Source of the DNA: JAGLTN01 sp023135255
GTDB lineage: Bacteria > Planctomycetota > Phycisphaerae > Sedimentisphaerales > Anaerobacaceae
DNA length: 23,420 nt
Assembly: GCA_030639495.1 (NCBI GenBank)
Contig: DAOWCP010000035.1
Location: 1-23,420, forward strand
Direction of reading: 5' to 3'
The translations under genes and the position numbers were made by a program. Shown one piece after another: positions 16,556 to 23,420 of this stretch. Position 1 is the stretch's first letter. Each line of letters begins with the position of its first letter. The notes under the pieces were generated by a model that did no database searches, was not told where the DNA came from, and saw only the letters and a list, made by a program, of their open reading frames with translations.

Positions 16556-17928
16556 TCGCTACTGCCTTTCACATTTTCACTTTTAAGCATCCGGTCCCAT
16601 GAATTAGTAATAGCTGTCATCTGGTTCATGGTTTCTTTAAAATCAACCTTGTGCTTGATTGGTTGCCTGAGAAAAGCATTAATATTATCTATCAAAGCAA
16701 TCGCTCCGTCGATCTTTCGATTGCTGCCCGGGGCAAATGCCCCTATGTTTATCAGATCTTCAGCTTCACTGTAGATAGCGTAAATTTCCTTTAATTTTTG
16801 AGCAGCGGCTTTATGTTGCTCGGAACATACTTTTGGCATCAGTCTGCTGACACTTTTAAGTATATCGACAGCGGGGAAGTGTCCTTTGTCAGCAAGCTTT
16901 CTCGAAAGAACTATGTGGCCGTCAAGAAGACTTCTTGCACTGTCTGCTACGGGGTCAGAAAGATCATCATTCTCGACCAATACAGTTAATATCCCGGTAA
17001 TGCTGCCGATGTTGCTGCAGCCGAGCCTCTCTATAAATCGTGGTAATAGTGCAAAAACACTTGGGCAGTATCCTTTGGCTGTTGGTGGTTCACCTGCCGC
17101 AAGTCCGATTTCTCTCTGAGCCTGGGCAAACCTGGTCAAAGAATCCATCATAAAAAGAACATCACGACCTTTGTCCCTGAAATACTCAGCAATAGTAACC
17201 GCCACAAATGCTGCTTTCACTCTCTGAATGGGGGGGCTGTCTGATGTTGCTACGATGACAACGCTTCTTCTAAGCCCTGCCTCTCCAAGATCATTTTCAA
17301 TAAACTCACGCACCTCTCTGCCTCGCTCACCTATCAGTGCAACAATGTTGACCGAAGCTTCACTTGAATTAGCGATGTCACCCATCAAAACACTCTTACC
17401 GACTCCGCTTCCTGAAAAAATACCAACTCGCTGACCTCTGCCGCACGTCAGCATCCCGTCAATAGATTTAATACCCAGTGATAAAGGTTTGCTTATCATT
17501 TCCCTGCTTAGGGGCGTTGGGCTGTTTGCATCTAAAGGTTTTTTGTCTTCGCCGATGAGAGCACCCATATTATCGATTGGTTTTCCAAGACCATTAAGCA
17601 CTCTCCCTAAAACAGCATCGCCCAGGTTAATATGACGTGGAGAATTTCTTGCCGTCACTTTATCGCCCGGACTTATCCCCTCAATGTGCTCCATAGGTAA
17701 TAATATAATATGACCATTATTAAACCCGATAACTTCAGCAAGAACTCTCTTACCACTGCGCAGTGTAATTCCGCAAAGTTCCCCCAATCCAAGTGAAGGC
17801 CCATTGGATTCTACCGTCAACCCTGAAACCCTTACTACAGATCCCTGGCATTTCATAAGAGACATGCCGTCAAGCGTAGCTTTAAGCTTATCAAAATCTA
17901 TTAAATTGTTTTCTGTTAATATCGTCAT
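16552..17928 (-). CDS. fliI: Flagellum-specific export ATPase FliI
   Basis: 458 residues. FliI is the hexameric ATPase that helps unfold and deliver export substrates. The Walker A loop is SGSGVGKS (residues 172-179) and the Walker B strand VLFMMD (257-262), followed by SLTRFAQAQREIGLAAGEPP, the strongest family signature of flagellar and type III ATPases. ALIGERGREVREF (about 197-209) and the beta-barrel N-terminal domain are also in place. It begins three bases after the fliH stop without a strong ribosome binding site and ends overlapping fliJ. Nothing looks damaged. Confidence 0.98.
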   Translation of the reverse strand: MTILTENNLIDFDKLKATLDGMSLMKCQGSVVRVSGLTVESNGPSLGLGELCGITLRSGKRVLAEVIGFNNGHIILLPMEHIEGISPGDKVTARNSPRHINLGDAVLGRVLNGLGKPIDNMGALIGEDKKPLDANSPTPLSREMISKPLSLGIKSIDGMLTCGRGQRVGIFSGSGVGKSVLMGDIANSSEASVNIVALIGERGREVREFIENDLGEAGLRRSVVIVATSDSPPIQRVKAAFVAVTIAEYFRDKGRDVLFMMDSLTRFAQAQREIGLAAGEPPTAKGYCPSVFALLPRFIERLGCSNIGSITGILTVLVENDDLSDPVADSARSLLDGHIVLSRKLADKGHFPAVDILKSVSRLMPKVCSEQHKAAAQKLKEIYAIYSEAEDLINIGAFAPGSNRKIDGAIALIDNINAFLRQPIKHKVDFKETMNQMTAITNSWDRMLKSENVKGSSE

Positions 17929-17931
17929 TCT

Positions 17932-18489
17932 TTAAACGGCTTTTTTAAGTTCTTCCGCAACTTGTTTCAGCTTGCTGTCTATAAACGATTCTATATTGCC
18001 CTTAGTACTTTCAAAGATACATTCAGCTTTGCCAACCTCAGGGTCAGCTAAGAAAGCAATATCTTCAAATGTGTTTTCCTCTTTTTGAATCTTTTGACAT
18101 TGCCGGCAGTCTGTCGGGTTCAGGTATATTTTTATCTCTTTTCCACCCGGACTATTATTAAGGATTTCCTGTACCATCGTTTCTATTTTATAGTCACCTT
18201 CATCAACTTTTTTAATCAGTATTTTCCTGGCAATTTCAACGCAAAGCTGTGCTATCTGTTCCTTATGTTCAGGAATACTCTTTTCATATAAACTTGTTAA
18301 TTTCTTCGAGACATTTTCAAGAGTCTGACAAAACTGAGAAATCCTTTCTTCCTCCGCTCTTACCCTCCCATTGCTGCCTGATACAGCTTTGTCAATCTGA
18401 ATATTTTCATTTAAGGAATTTGTAAAACCATCGAGCAATTCCACAGAATTTAAAGTACTCGTAAGATTGATTGTAATTGTCTCAGACAT
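17932..18489 (-). CDS. fliH: Flagellar export ATPase regulator FliH
   Basis: 185 residues. FliH dimers bind FliI and tether it to the C ring. The family is weakly conserved. The call rests on position between fliG and fliI, size, a predicted coiled coil (about residues 45-85, RVRAEEERISQFCQTLENVSKK), and the C-terminal V1/FliH-like domain (EQIAQLCVEIARKILIKKVDEG, then IKIYLNPTDCRQC and LADPEVGKAECIFESTKGNIESFIDSKL). It starts five bases after fliG, using the Glu-rich end of fliG (GAAGAAGAG) as ribosome binding site. Confidence 0.88.
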   Translation of the reverse strand: MSETITINLTSTLNSVELLDGFTNSLNENIQIDKAVSGSNGRVRAEEERISQFCQTLENVSKKLTSLYEKSIPEHKEQIAQLCVEIARKILIKKVDEGDYKIETMVQEILNNSPGGKEIKIYLNPTDCRQCQKIQKEENTFEDIAFLADPEVGKAECIFESTKGNIESFIDSKLKQVAEELKKAV

Positions 18490-18493
18490 AGCA

Positions 18494-19504
18494 CTACTCT
18501 TCTTCCTCTATAAAATCAAGTTCTCCCTTTTTATTTATCTCACGAAGTGTAGCCACAATGGTTTCCCTGGCTTCTTCAATATCTTCCATTTTAGGATCAG
18601 ACATCAATGAGGTTTCCTCATCAAGTGTCGCAGCCGCTCTTTCTGAAATATTATCTTTAACCTTTTTTACTATCACCTCATCCGCTTTAATCAAAGCTAA
18701 AGCCAGCTTCTGAACATCTATTTCACGAAGTATTTCCTGCATGCTGCGGTCTTTGACAAGTGGGATGTCCTCCCATATTATCATAAGATTTGATATAGAT
18801 TCGCCTGCCTGTGAATCTTTCTCCTTAATTGTTTCAAGAAGCGTATCTCGGATTTCCGTCTTAAGATTTCTTAAAATTACCGCTGTTTTGCGAAGACTGC
18901 CATCTGATGTTCCGGAGCCTGATTCTGCTGCTTGACCACTCTGTTGCATTGCTTTGATTCGTTTTTCTATCAACTGGGCGATCTTAACTTTTGCTTCAAT
19001 CGTAACACTGCTGCATGTTGTCATTCTTGCTACTGTACTAAGGCGAACACCGTCACTCAATAACCCGAGTAGTTTAGAGCTTTTTTTAGCCGGCAGTTCT
19101 GATAATGCTATTGCTATAGCCTGTGGATGTTCTGATTCGAGAGTCTTTGCAATATTCTCTGCTGAAGCTGAACGAATATACATAAACGGATCGCGCCTTT
19201 GCAGTTGATACGGAATTTTTTGCTGGATATTCTCAGCCTGTTTCTCACCGACAGTAGTTTTCAGCATTTGATCAAGAAAATCATTTATATCTAACTTGGG
19301 CTTATTGTTCAGGCCATTACAGAATTGATTTGTAAGTTCAATACTCGCGGAACCGCTTCTGTACCCATTTGCATCGAGATATGCTAATTCAACCGCAATA
19401 TCCTGAACCGTGTCAGGGTCAATATCCTTGAGAAGCTTTGTTGCCGTAGGGGTATCAAGGCTCATTAATAAAAGTGCAGCTTTTTGTTTACCTGTTAATG
19501 TCAT
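18494..19504 (-). CDS. fliG: Flagellar motor switch protein FliG
   Basis: 336 residues. FliG is the rotor protein that contacts MotA and generates torque. The N-terminal FliF-binding domain opens LTGKQKAALLLMSLD. The middle domain carries SEHPQAIAIALSELP (EHPQ at 125-128). The C-terminal torque helix reads WEDIPLVKDRSMQEILREID (residues 244-263), where many FliG proteins have DDRS; the first Asp is Lys251 here. It ends in a short acidic tail. A Gly/Ser-rich linker (about 186-204) separates the middle and C-terminal domains. It starts five bases after the fliF stop. The switch partners FliM and FliN are not in the window. Confidence 0.96.
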   Translation of the reverse strand: MTLTGKQKAALLLMSLDTPTATKLLKDIDPDTVQDIAVELAYLDANGYRSGSASIELTNQFCNGLNNKPKLDINDFLDQMLKTTVGEKQAENIQQKIPYQLQRRDPFMYIRSASAENIAKTLESEHPQAIAIALSELPAKKSSKLLGLLSDGVRLSTVARMTTCSSVTIEAKVKIAQLIEKRIKAMQQSGQAAESGSGTSDGSLRKTAVILRNLKTEIRDTLLETIKEKDSQAGESISNLMIIWEDIPLVKDRSMQEILREIDVQKLALALIKADEVIVKKVKDNISERAAATLDEETSLMSDPKMEDIEEARETIVATLREINKKGELDFIEEEE

Positions 19505-19509
19505 ACATC

Positions 19510-21030
19510 TTACCCTTTTTCATTGATCCAGCTTGCAAATAGTTGTTTGACCTGGTCAGGGTTCTTCTGCAAAGCACTTGCTATCTGTTTACGCAAAATT
19601 GCAGGATTTTCCTCAAAACTACTGCCTGCGATAGCTGTGAGATTTGCTTTACTTTCACCTGCGGTTATTTGCCCCATAGATTTAATCTCATCTTCAGCTT
19701 CTCCCTTTTTCTTCTTCGATCCGCTGAACATTTTAAGTGCAAGCAATGCACAAACTCCCATTATCCCCAGCGAAAATTTCTCTGCCATTTGCATATAACC
19801 AGCCATTGCCGAGGGCTTTTCACCTTCTGCTGCAATTTCAGAGCTTTTATAAAATTTGGCTTCAACAACAGTTAACGAATCGCTTTTTTTAAGATTAAGC
19901 CCAAGTGCATTTTCGATAATCTTCTTCACATCTTCCAATTCCATTATTTTTGCAGCCTCTCCGGAAGTTGCTGCATTGGGGTCATCAACAGATAAATCAA
20001 CCACTGCTGCTACAGACAAAGACCTAATCTTACCAGGCAATTCTGTTTTCTGTTCTACTATCTTAGGAACCAGGTATTCCGTTAAAATTGTCTCGTCTTT
20101 CTTGATTCCGCCTTTAATAACGGTATCTCCCTGACCTGCTTTATCACTCTGGCTATCTGAAGTACTGGTGATCTCTTCTTTAGATGCAACTTTAGTCTTA
20201 TCGTATGTCTCTTTGATAAAACTTACGCTGTTCATATCTATGACAGCATTTATCTTAACGGTTGCTCGTCCGGGCCCCAATACTACGTTAAGCATATCTT
20301 CGACTTTTCCGCAAAGCTGAAGCTCAACCCTTTCCTTGAAATCCTGAACTCCACCAGCTCCATTATTTGCTGTCTGGTTATTGCCGGATAACAGTTGCCC
20401 ATCACTGTTAACAACAGAAACATTTTCAGGTTTTAAACCATCAACACTTGACGATATCATATGTGTGATAGCCGCAATGTTAGTGCCATTAATCTTATAA
20501 CCTGACTTTAATTTAAGAATAACTGAAGCGCTTGTTTTAGAATCCTGCGAAGCAAAAAGCTTTTGATCATTGCTTACTATATGTACCCTCACAAAATTTA
20601 TACCTTCGATCATCTGAATGCTTTTTGCCAGTTCATCCTGCAGGGCTCGCTTAAGGTTCACATTTTGTACAAATGGGCTTACTCCAACTTTTTCATCATC
20701 AAATATTTTGTATCCGCCCTGTGATTCTGTCGGTAAACCATCCTTGGCCATATCCAGACGCAGTTGATAAAGGTGCTTCTTAGGAGCATAAATAGTTGTT
20801 CCGCCGTTTCGCAACTCATACTCAATACCTCTTTCAGAGATTTTTTCAGCGATCTTCGCAGCTTCTTCACTTTCCAAACCCTGAAAAAGCATTCTCATCT
20901 CAGGCTTGGTTGCCCAGTGAGTCAGTATTGCAGCGGCAAACACAAATGCCAAAGCAAGTGAAATCAGCACTGCTTTGTGCACAATATTAAGGTTATGCCA
21001 GACAGATGTTATTTTCTGGAGAAGGCTCAT
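19510..21030 (-). CDS. fliF: Flagellar MS-ring protein FliF
   Basis: 506 residues. FliF builds the MS ring, the base plate of the flagellum. There is a first membrane helix at about residues 18-38 and a second at about 416-432 (SLGIMGVCALLALKMF). Between them are the ring-building motifs EEAAKIAEKISERGIEYEL, YQLRLDMAKDGLP, DDEKVGVSPFVQNVNLKRALQDELAKSI and the secretin-like NFVRVHI. The cytoplasmic tail ends NPAILRKQIASALQKNPDQVKQLFASWIN, the FliG-binding segment. It is slightly shorter than the roughly 550-residue enterobacterial protein. It lies 32 bases after fliE. Confidence 0.97.
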   Translation of the reverse strand: MSLLQKITSVWHNLNIVHKAVLISLALAFVFAAAILTHWATKPEMRMLFQGLESEEAAKIAEKISERGIEYELRNGGTTIYAPKKHLYQLRLDMAKDGLPTESQGGYKIFDDEKVGVSPFVQNVNLKRALQDELAKSIQMIEGINFVRVHIVSNDQKLFASQDSKTSASVILKLKSGYKINGTNIAAITHMISSSVDGLKPENVSVVNSDGQLLSGNNQTANNGAGGVQDFKERVELQLCGKVEDMLNVVLGPGRATVKINAVIDMNSVSFIKETYDKTKVASKEEITSTSDSQSDKAGQGDTVIKGGIKKDETILTEYLVPKIVEQKTELPGKIRSLSVAAVVDLSVDDPNAATSGEAAKIMELEDVKKIIENALGLNLKKSDSLTVVEAKFYKSSEIAAEGEKPSAMAGYMQMAEKFSLGIMGVCALLALKMFSGSKKKKGEAEDEIKSMGQITAGESKANLTAIAGSSFEENPAILRKQIASALQKNPDQVKQLFASWINEKG

Positions 21031-21062
21031 TAAGTCTCGCTCTTATACACAGGTATCATTAT

Positions 21063-21368
21063 TTATATTTGCATGTTCATCGTTTGTTTGTATGCTTCAA
21101 TGAGCTTATTACGAACACCAACCAGTAATTTAAAACTCATGTCCGCTTTAGCCACTGCCGAAACCACAGAAGTAATATCCTCGTTTTTGCCTGTCAGTAA
21201 GTCCCTGATAGACATATCAGAAGCTTGCTGCATATCGTCAACTTTAGAGACATAGTCATTAACAGCCTTGATCGTCTTATCAAAATTTCCCTGATTGGCT
21301 GCAGGCTTGACTGAGGATATTCCCACTTGGGGCATTGACTGGTTAATATTTGAAGTAGGATTAATCAT
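21063..21368 (-). CDS. fliE: Flagellar hook-basal body protein FliE
   Basis: 101 residues, typical length. FliE joins the MS ring to the proximal rod. The C-terminal helices are conserved: MQQASDMSIRDLLTGKNEDITSVV, then AVAKADMSFKLLVGVRNKLIEAYKQTMNMQI, close to the usual ...FQLMxxVRNKLVxAYQEIMRMQI ending. AAGGA sits upstream of the ATG. It lies 18 bases after flgC and 32 bases before fliF. Confidence 0.95.
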   Translation of the reverse strand: MINPTSNINQSMPQVGISSVKPAANQGNFDKTIKAVNDYVSKVDDMQQASDMSIRDLLTGKNEDITSVVSAVAKADMSFKLLVGVRNKLIEAYKQTMNMQI

Positions 21369-21386
21369 AATAAATTTTCCTTATAT

Positions 21387-21791
21387 TTATCGAAGTAACT
21401 CGAGAGTTGTCTCTGCCATCTGCTGATAACGTTTCATTACCGCAACATTGGCTTGGTAAAGTTTTTTTGCACGGTTCATATTGATCAATTCCATTGGCAG
21501 GTTCACATTCGGCAAACGAATATAGCCGTTAGCGTCCGCATCGGGGTGACCCGGATCAAGCAATGTCTGAAATTTGCTCATATCCTCTGACATTTCTTCC
21601 ACTTCAACACAACTGATACCACCATTGATAGCACGCATTTTTGCCTCAATTCTTCTGTAAGGCTCACCATTGCCGGCATCGGTTGTACGTACGTTGGCGA
21701 TATTAGACGAAACAGCCTTCATGTTTTTGTTCTGAGCTTTCAAGCCTGACATCGCAATATCTATAGGGCTTAAGTTGTTATTGATTTTCAT
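21387..21791 (-). CDS. flgC: Flagellar proximal rod protein FlgC
   Basis: 134 residues. FlgC is a proximal rod subunit exported by the flagellar system. The N-terminal rod signature is IAMSGLKAQNKNMKAVSSNIANV followed by the TTDAGNGEPYRR segment. The mid-protein hallmark DPGHPDADANGYIRLPNVN and the C-terminal helix YQANVAVMKRYQQMAETTLELL are all present. AAAGGA precedes the ATG. It lies 31 bases after flgB. Confidence 0.97.
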   Translation of the reverse strand: MKINNNLSPIDIAMSGLKAQNKNMKAVSSNIANVRTTDAGNGEPYRRIEAKMRAINGGISCVEVEEMSEDMSKFQTLLDPGHPDADANGYIRLPNVNLPMELINMNRAKKLYQANVAVMKRYQQMAETTLELLR

Positions 21792-21822
21792 TTTTATATT
21801 CCTTTATATACTGCAACAGACA

Positions 21823-22188
21823 TCATATTTTTACTGCGAGCTGCATCTGTTGATATTTTTTGTTTAGAATTCGAACGTATGCTTTATGGCGAAGTGTATT
21901 CTTGATCATTTTGACTATTTCCGCTTCCAAATCCACATCATTGCCTTTTTCATTGACCGAGGTAGTACATGGCTGGTAAAGCTCAGCCTTTACATCGCCT
22001 GTGCCGCCTTTGCTCGCCTGCTGCATTGCTTTGTCCAGCATATCTTCAAATTTAACATCAACACTGCGATATCGAGGCGTTTCAAGGTTGGCAATATTGC
22101 TGGCAATAGCTTTTTGACGCAGGTTTTCCGCTTTTAGAGCAACTTCAATCGAATCAAAAATGTTGTTAGTAATTCTTGTCATTTTCAT
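21823..22188 (-). CDS. flgB: Flagellar proximal rod protein FlgB
   Basis: 121 residues from the ATG at 22186-22188 (or 119 from the in-frame ATG at 22180-22182). FlgB is a proximal rod subunit. The N-terminal rod motif is LRQKAIASNIANLETPRYRS, the middle is a polar loop, and the C-terminal helix MIKNTLRHKAYVRILNKKYQQMQLAV matches the family. The frame stays open to an ATG at 22297-22299, but that would add 37 basic and hydrophobic residues unlike any FlgB and would start upstream of the predicted sigma-54 transcription start (about 22215), so I reject it. It is the first gene of the long minus-strand operon. A three-codon frame (ATG GAT GTA TGA) overlaps the chosen start. Confidence 0.93.
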   Translation of the reverse strand: MKMTRITNNIFDSIEVALKAENLRQKAIASNIANLETPRYRSVDVKFEDMLDKAMQQASKGGTGDVKAELYQPCTTSVNEKGNDVDLEAEIVKMIKNTLRHKAYVRILNKKYQQMQLAVKI

Positions 22189-22225
22189 ACATCCATGTAT
22201 AAACCTTATGTCACTCGTATTTATT

Positions 22226-22241
22226 AGCAATAACCATGCCA
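22226..22241 (-). promoter_or_regulatory. Sigma-54 (-24/-12) promoter for the flgB operon
   Basis: On the minus strand it reads TGGCATGGTTATTGCT, one base away from TGGCACGNNNNTTGCW with correct spacing. The predicted start is near 22215, about 27 bases upstream of the chosen flgB ATG. Confidence 0.78.
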
Positions 22242-22541
22242 AAAAGCGGGTCTCGAAACTTTTGAGCTTTTTTGCCCTTGAAATGGCCTGAAAACGCATT
22301 TTTAAATTTCAATGGATGTTTTTTAATAAGACATGCGTAAGGATTCTATACAACCCAATGTTGTTGTATATATATAATTAAACAAACAGTTTTATGTGGA
22401 AAAACTTTCCCGCAGATTAGGAATATTTTTCTGTATTTTTCTGAAAGGTCTCAAAAACAGTAAAAACTATTGATTCAGTAATGTAGATAAGCCTCTTAAA
22501 AACAAGGTTTTATACTGATTGTTGGAATGTTTGTTGCTTTC
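22242..22541. other. Divergent control region between the flgB and fliK-like promoters
   Basis: About 300 bases with no supported gene, very AT-rich. It separates two back-to-back sigma-54-type promoters and so should hold the binding sites of their activator. Symmetric elements in it are the TATACAAC dyad at 22347-22370, GGAAA/TTTCC at 22398-22410, and an imperfect AAAAAC/GTTTT repeat around 22498-22514. I see no RNA gene or terminator here. Confidence 0.55.
22347..22370. promoter_or_regulatory. Candidate activator binding dyad
   Basis: TATACAAC, an eight-base spacer, then GTTGTATA: a perfect inverted repeat of 24 bases in total. It lies about 105 bases upstream of the flgB promoter and about 170 bases upstream of the fliK-like promoter, a normal distance for an NtrC-type enhancer site. 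Use as an enhancer is an inference. Confidence 0.4.
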
Positions 22542-22557
22542 TGGCACAATAATTGCT
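22542..22557 (+). promoter_or_regulatory. Sigma-54 (-24/-12) promoter for the fliK-like gene
   Basis: Reads TGGCACAATAATTGCT, one base away from TGGCACGNNNNTTGCW with correct spacing. Counting from the -12 C at 22556, transcription should begin near 22568, only about two bases before the ATG at 22570. Confidence 0.8.
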
Positions 22558-22569
22558 CATATATTTGCC

Positions 22570-23420
22570 ATGGAAACTAAACTGACCAGAATAAACAGTA
22601 TTTTAGATTTACCGACTAAATCCACAACAGGTAGTCAACATTCATCATCAACTTTCAATTCGACTAACGAAACTTCTTTTCTTGGTGTAAAGCGGAAATC
22701 TTCCGGCGATGATTCATATGCCAAAGAACAAAGTGGTGGATTCGAAAAGGCACTCAAAAAGAAAATAAATATCGATGGCGATGTCCGGTGCAAAAAAAAT
22801 AAACCTGACGAGTCCGAAGACACTAAAGGCGCTAATCCCAAAGTTTGTCTTTCATCCGAGGTGGTTGCTAATATTGTTGTTGCTGAGCCTGTTGAGCAAG
22901 TGGCTGTTCAGACGTCAATTAGTGATACAGCCGATTTATTGAACGAGGGTCTACAAACTCCTACACAGCCGCCGCCGCCGCAGCAAAACGTAACAGCTTC
23001 GTCCGATAATAACGTCGCCCCTGAAACGCAGGTTATTGTGAATACTCAAACTTCATCTCAGCAGGTAGCGCAGGTGGTAGGCGATATTGAAAACCAACAG
23101 CCGACTCCCATTGCGGATACTAATCAGGACGATTTGTCTCAAGCTAAAATTGATAACGGGCAACTACAACAAAATGTTCAGCTGTCAAATAAGAATGAAA
23201 CACTCCAAAACAAACCATCCGACCTTGTAGATCAAACTAACCCCCAAGTCGCAACGACAAGTACAAAAGTTGAAGACAGTTCAGTAAAAAATGCCTCGGA
23301 AACCAATTCTCCGTTATTAGATGAAAATCCGAAATCTCAAGAAAAGTCCCAAATCGTTGTTTCTGATGTTTTAAAACAGACAGAAAATCTAAAGCAGACA
23401 GAAAATCTAAAGCAGACAGA
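22570..23420 (+). CDS. fliK: Probable flagellar hook-length control protein FliK (3' end outside window)
   Basis: 283 complete codons are open from ATG 22570 to the right edge with no stop. The sequence is low-complexity and probably disordered: rich in Gln, Ser, Thr, Asn, Asp and Val, with a QPPPPQQ run at about residue 137 and no methionine after the first. A secreted, unstructured N-terminal ruler half is what FliK has; its conserved C-terminal switch domain would lie beyond the window. The call therefore rests on composition, the divergent position beside flgB, and the matching sigma-54 promoter. No ribosome binding site precedes the ATG, consistent with a leaderless message. No alternative ATG exists in frame. 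Another exported or cytoplasmic Gln-rich flagellar protein is possible. Confidence 0.6.
   Translation, partial: METKLTRINSILDLPTKSTTGSQHSSSTFNSTNETSFLGVKRKSSGDDSYAKEQSGGFEKALKKKINIDGDVRCKKNKPDESEDTKGANPKVCLSSEVVANIVVAEPVEQVAVQTSISDTADLLNEGLQTPTQPPPPQQNVTASSDNNVAPETQVIVNTQTSSQQVAQVVGDIENQQPTPIADTNQDDLSQAKIDNGQLQQNVQLSNKNETLQNKPSDLVDQTNPQVATTSTKVEDSSVKNASETNSPLLDENPKSQEKSQIVVSDVLKQTENLKQTENLKQT
23374..23420 (+). repeat. In-frame 18-base tandem repeat (KQTENL) running off the window
   Basis: Units start at 23374, 23392 and 23410. The first two differ only in the opening Lys codon (AAA or AAG), and the third continues to the last base of the window. Each unit encodes Lys-Gln-Thr-Glu-Asn-Leu. The total copy number is unknown because the array is cut by the edge. 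Confidence 0.9.

Noticed and set aside
22189..22299. Longer flgB start adding 37 residues
   Set aside because: The added residues do not resemble FlgB, and the start would be upstream of the predicted sigma-54 transcription start.
1..23420. CRISPR arrays, insertion sequences, tRNA or rRNA genes
   Set aside because: No regularly spaced repeats with spacers, no transposase-like frame, and no cloverleaf or rRNA segments were seen on either strand by eye.

Overview
The window holds most of a bacterial flagellar export, basal-body and stator cluster, next to the end of one very large multi-domain glycosyltransferase gene. The DNA is AT-rich overall. The gene set (FlgB/FlgC/FliE to FlhB, two MotB-like proteins that start their membrane helix with a TFSD motif, a MotE-like protein, and -24/-12 sigma-54 promoters) fits a Gram-negative flagellated bacterium. 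I tentatively favour Planctomycetota (Phycisphaerae-like) or a deltaproteobacterial-type lineage. This placement is inferred from style and order only, since there is no rRNA or marker search.

Layout. (1) nt 1-7166, plus strand: the 3' part of a giant gene whose start lies outside the window. It encodes the end of a radical SAM domain, six GT-A-type glycosyltransferase modules (one only half length), one GT4-type module, a methyltransferase domain and a C-terminal helical, TPR-like tail. (2) nt 7294-9369, plus strand: fliD, the filament cap. (3) nt 9385-12833, minus strand: fliO-fliP-fliQ-fliR-flhB, the membrane part of the flagellar type III export gate, with its own sigma-54-type promoter upstream of fliO. 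(4) nt 13153-22188, minus strand: one tightly packed run flgB-flgC-fliE-fliF-fliG-fliH-fliI-fliJ-motE-like-motA-motB1-motB2. It covers the proximal rod, MS ring, switch, export ATPase complex and stator, and reads from a second sigma-54-type promoter. (5) nt 22570 to the right edge, plus strand: the 5' part of a low-complexity, Gln/Ser/Asn/Thr-rich protein, probably the hook-length regulator FliK. It diverges from flgB and has a third sigma-54-type promoter whose predicted start almost coincides with the ATG.

How the genes fit together. The minus-strand genes build the basal body in assembly order (rod and MS ring, switch, export ATPase, stator, export gate). FliD caps the filament and FliK sets hook length. 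The glycosyltransferase giant beside fliD is a plausible flagellin or surface glycan modifier, but that link rests on position alone. fliL, fliM, fliN and flhA are not in the window.

The most unusual points are: the mosaic structure of the giant gene (a composition shift, plus 34/36-identical direct repeats flanking the methyltransferase module); the three matching sigma-54-type promoters; the probably leaderless fliK-like gene; a symmetric dyad in the divergent control region; and two dissimilar MotB proteins in tandem.
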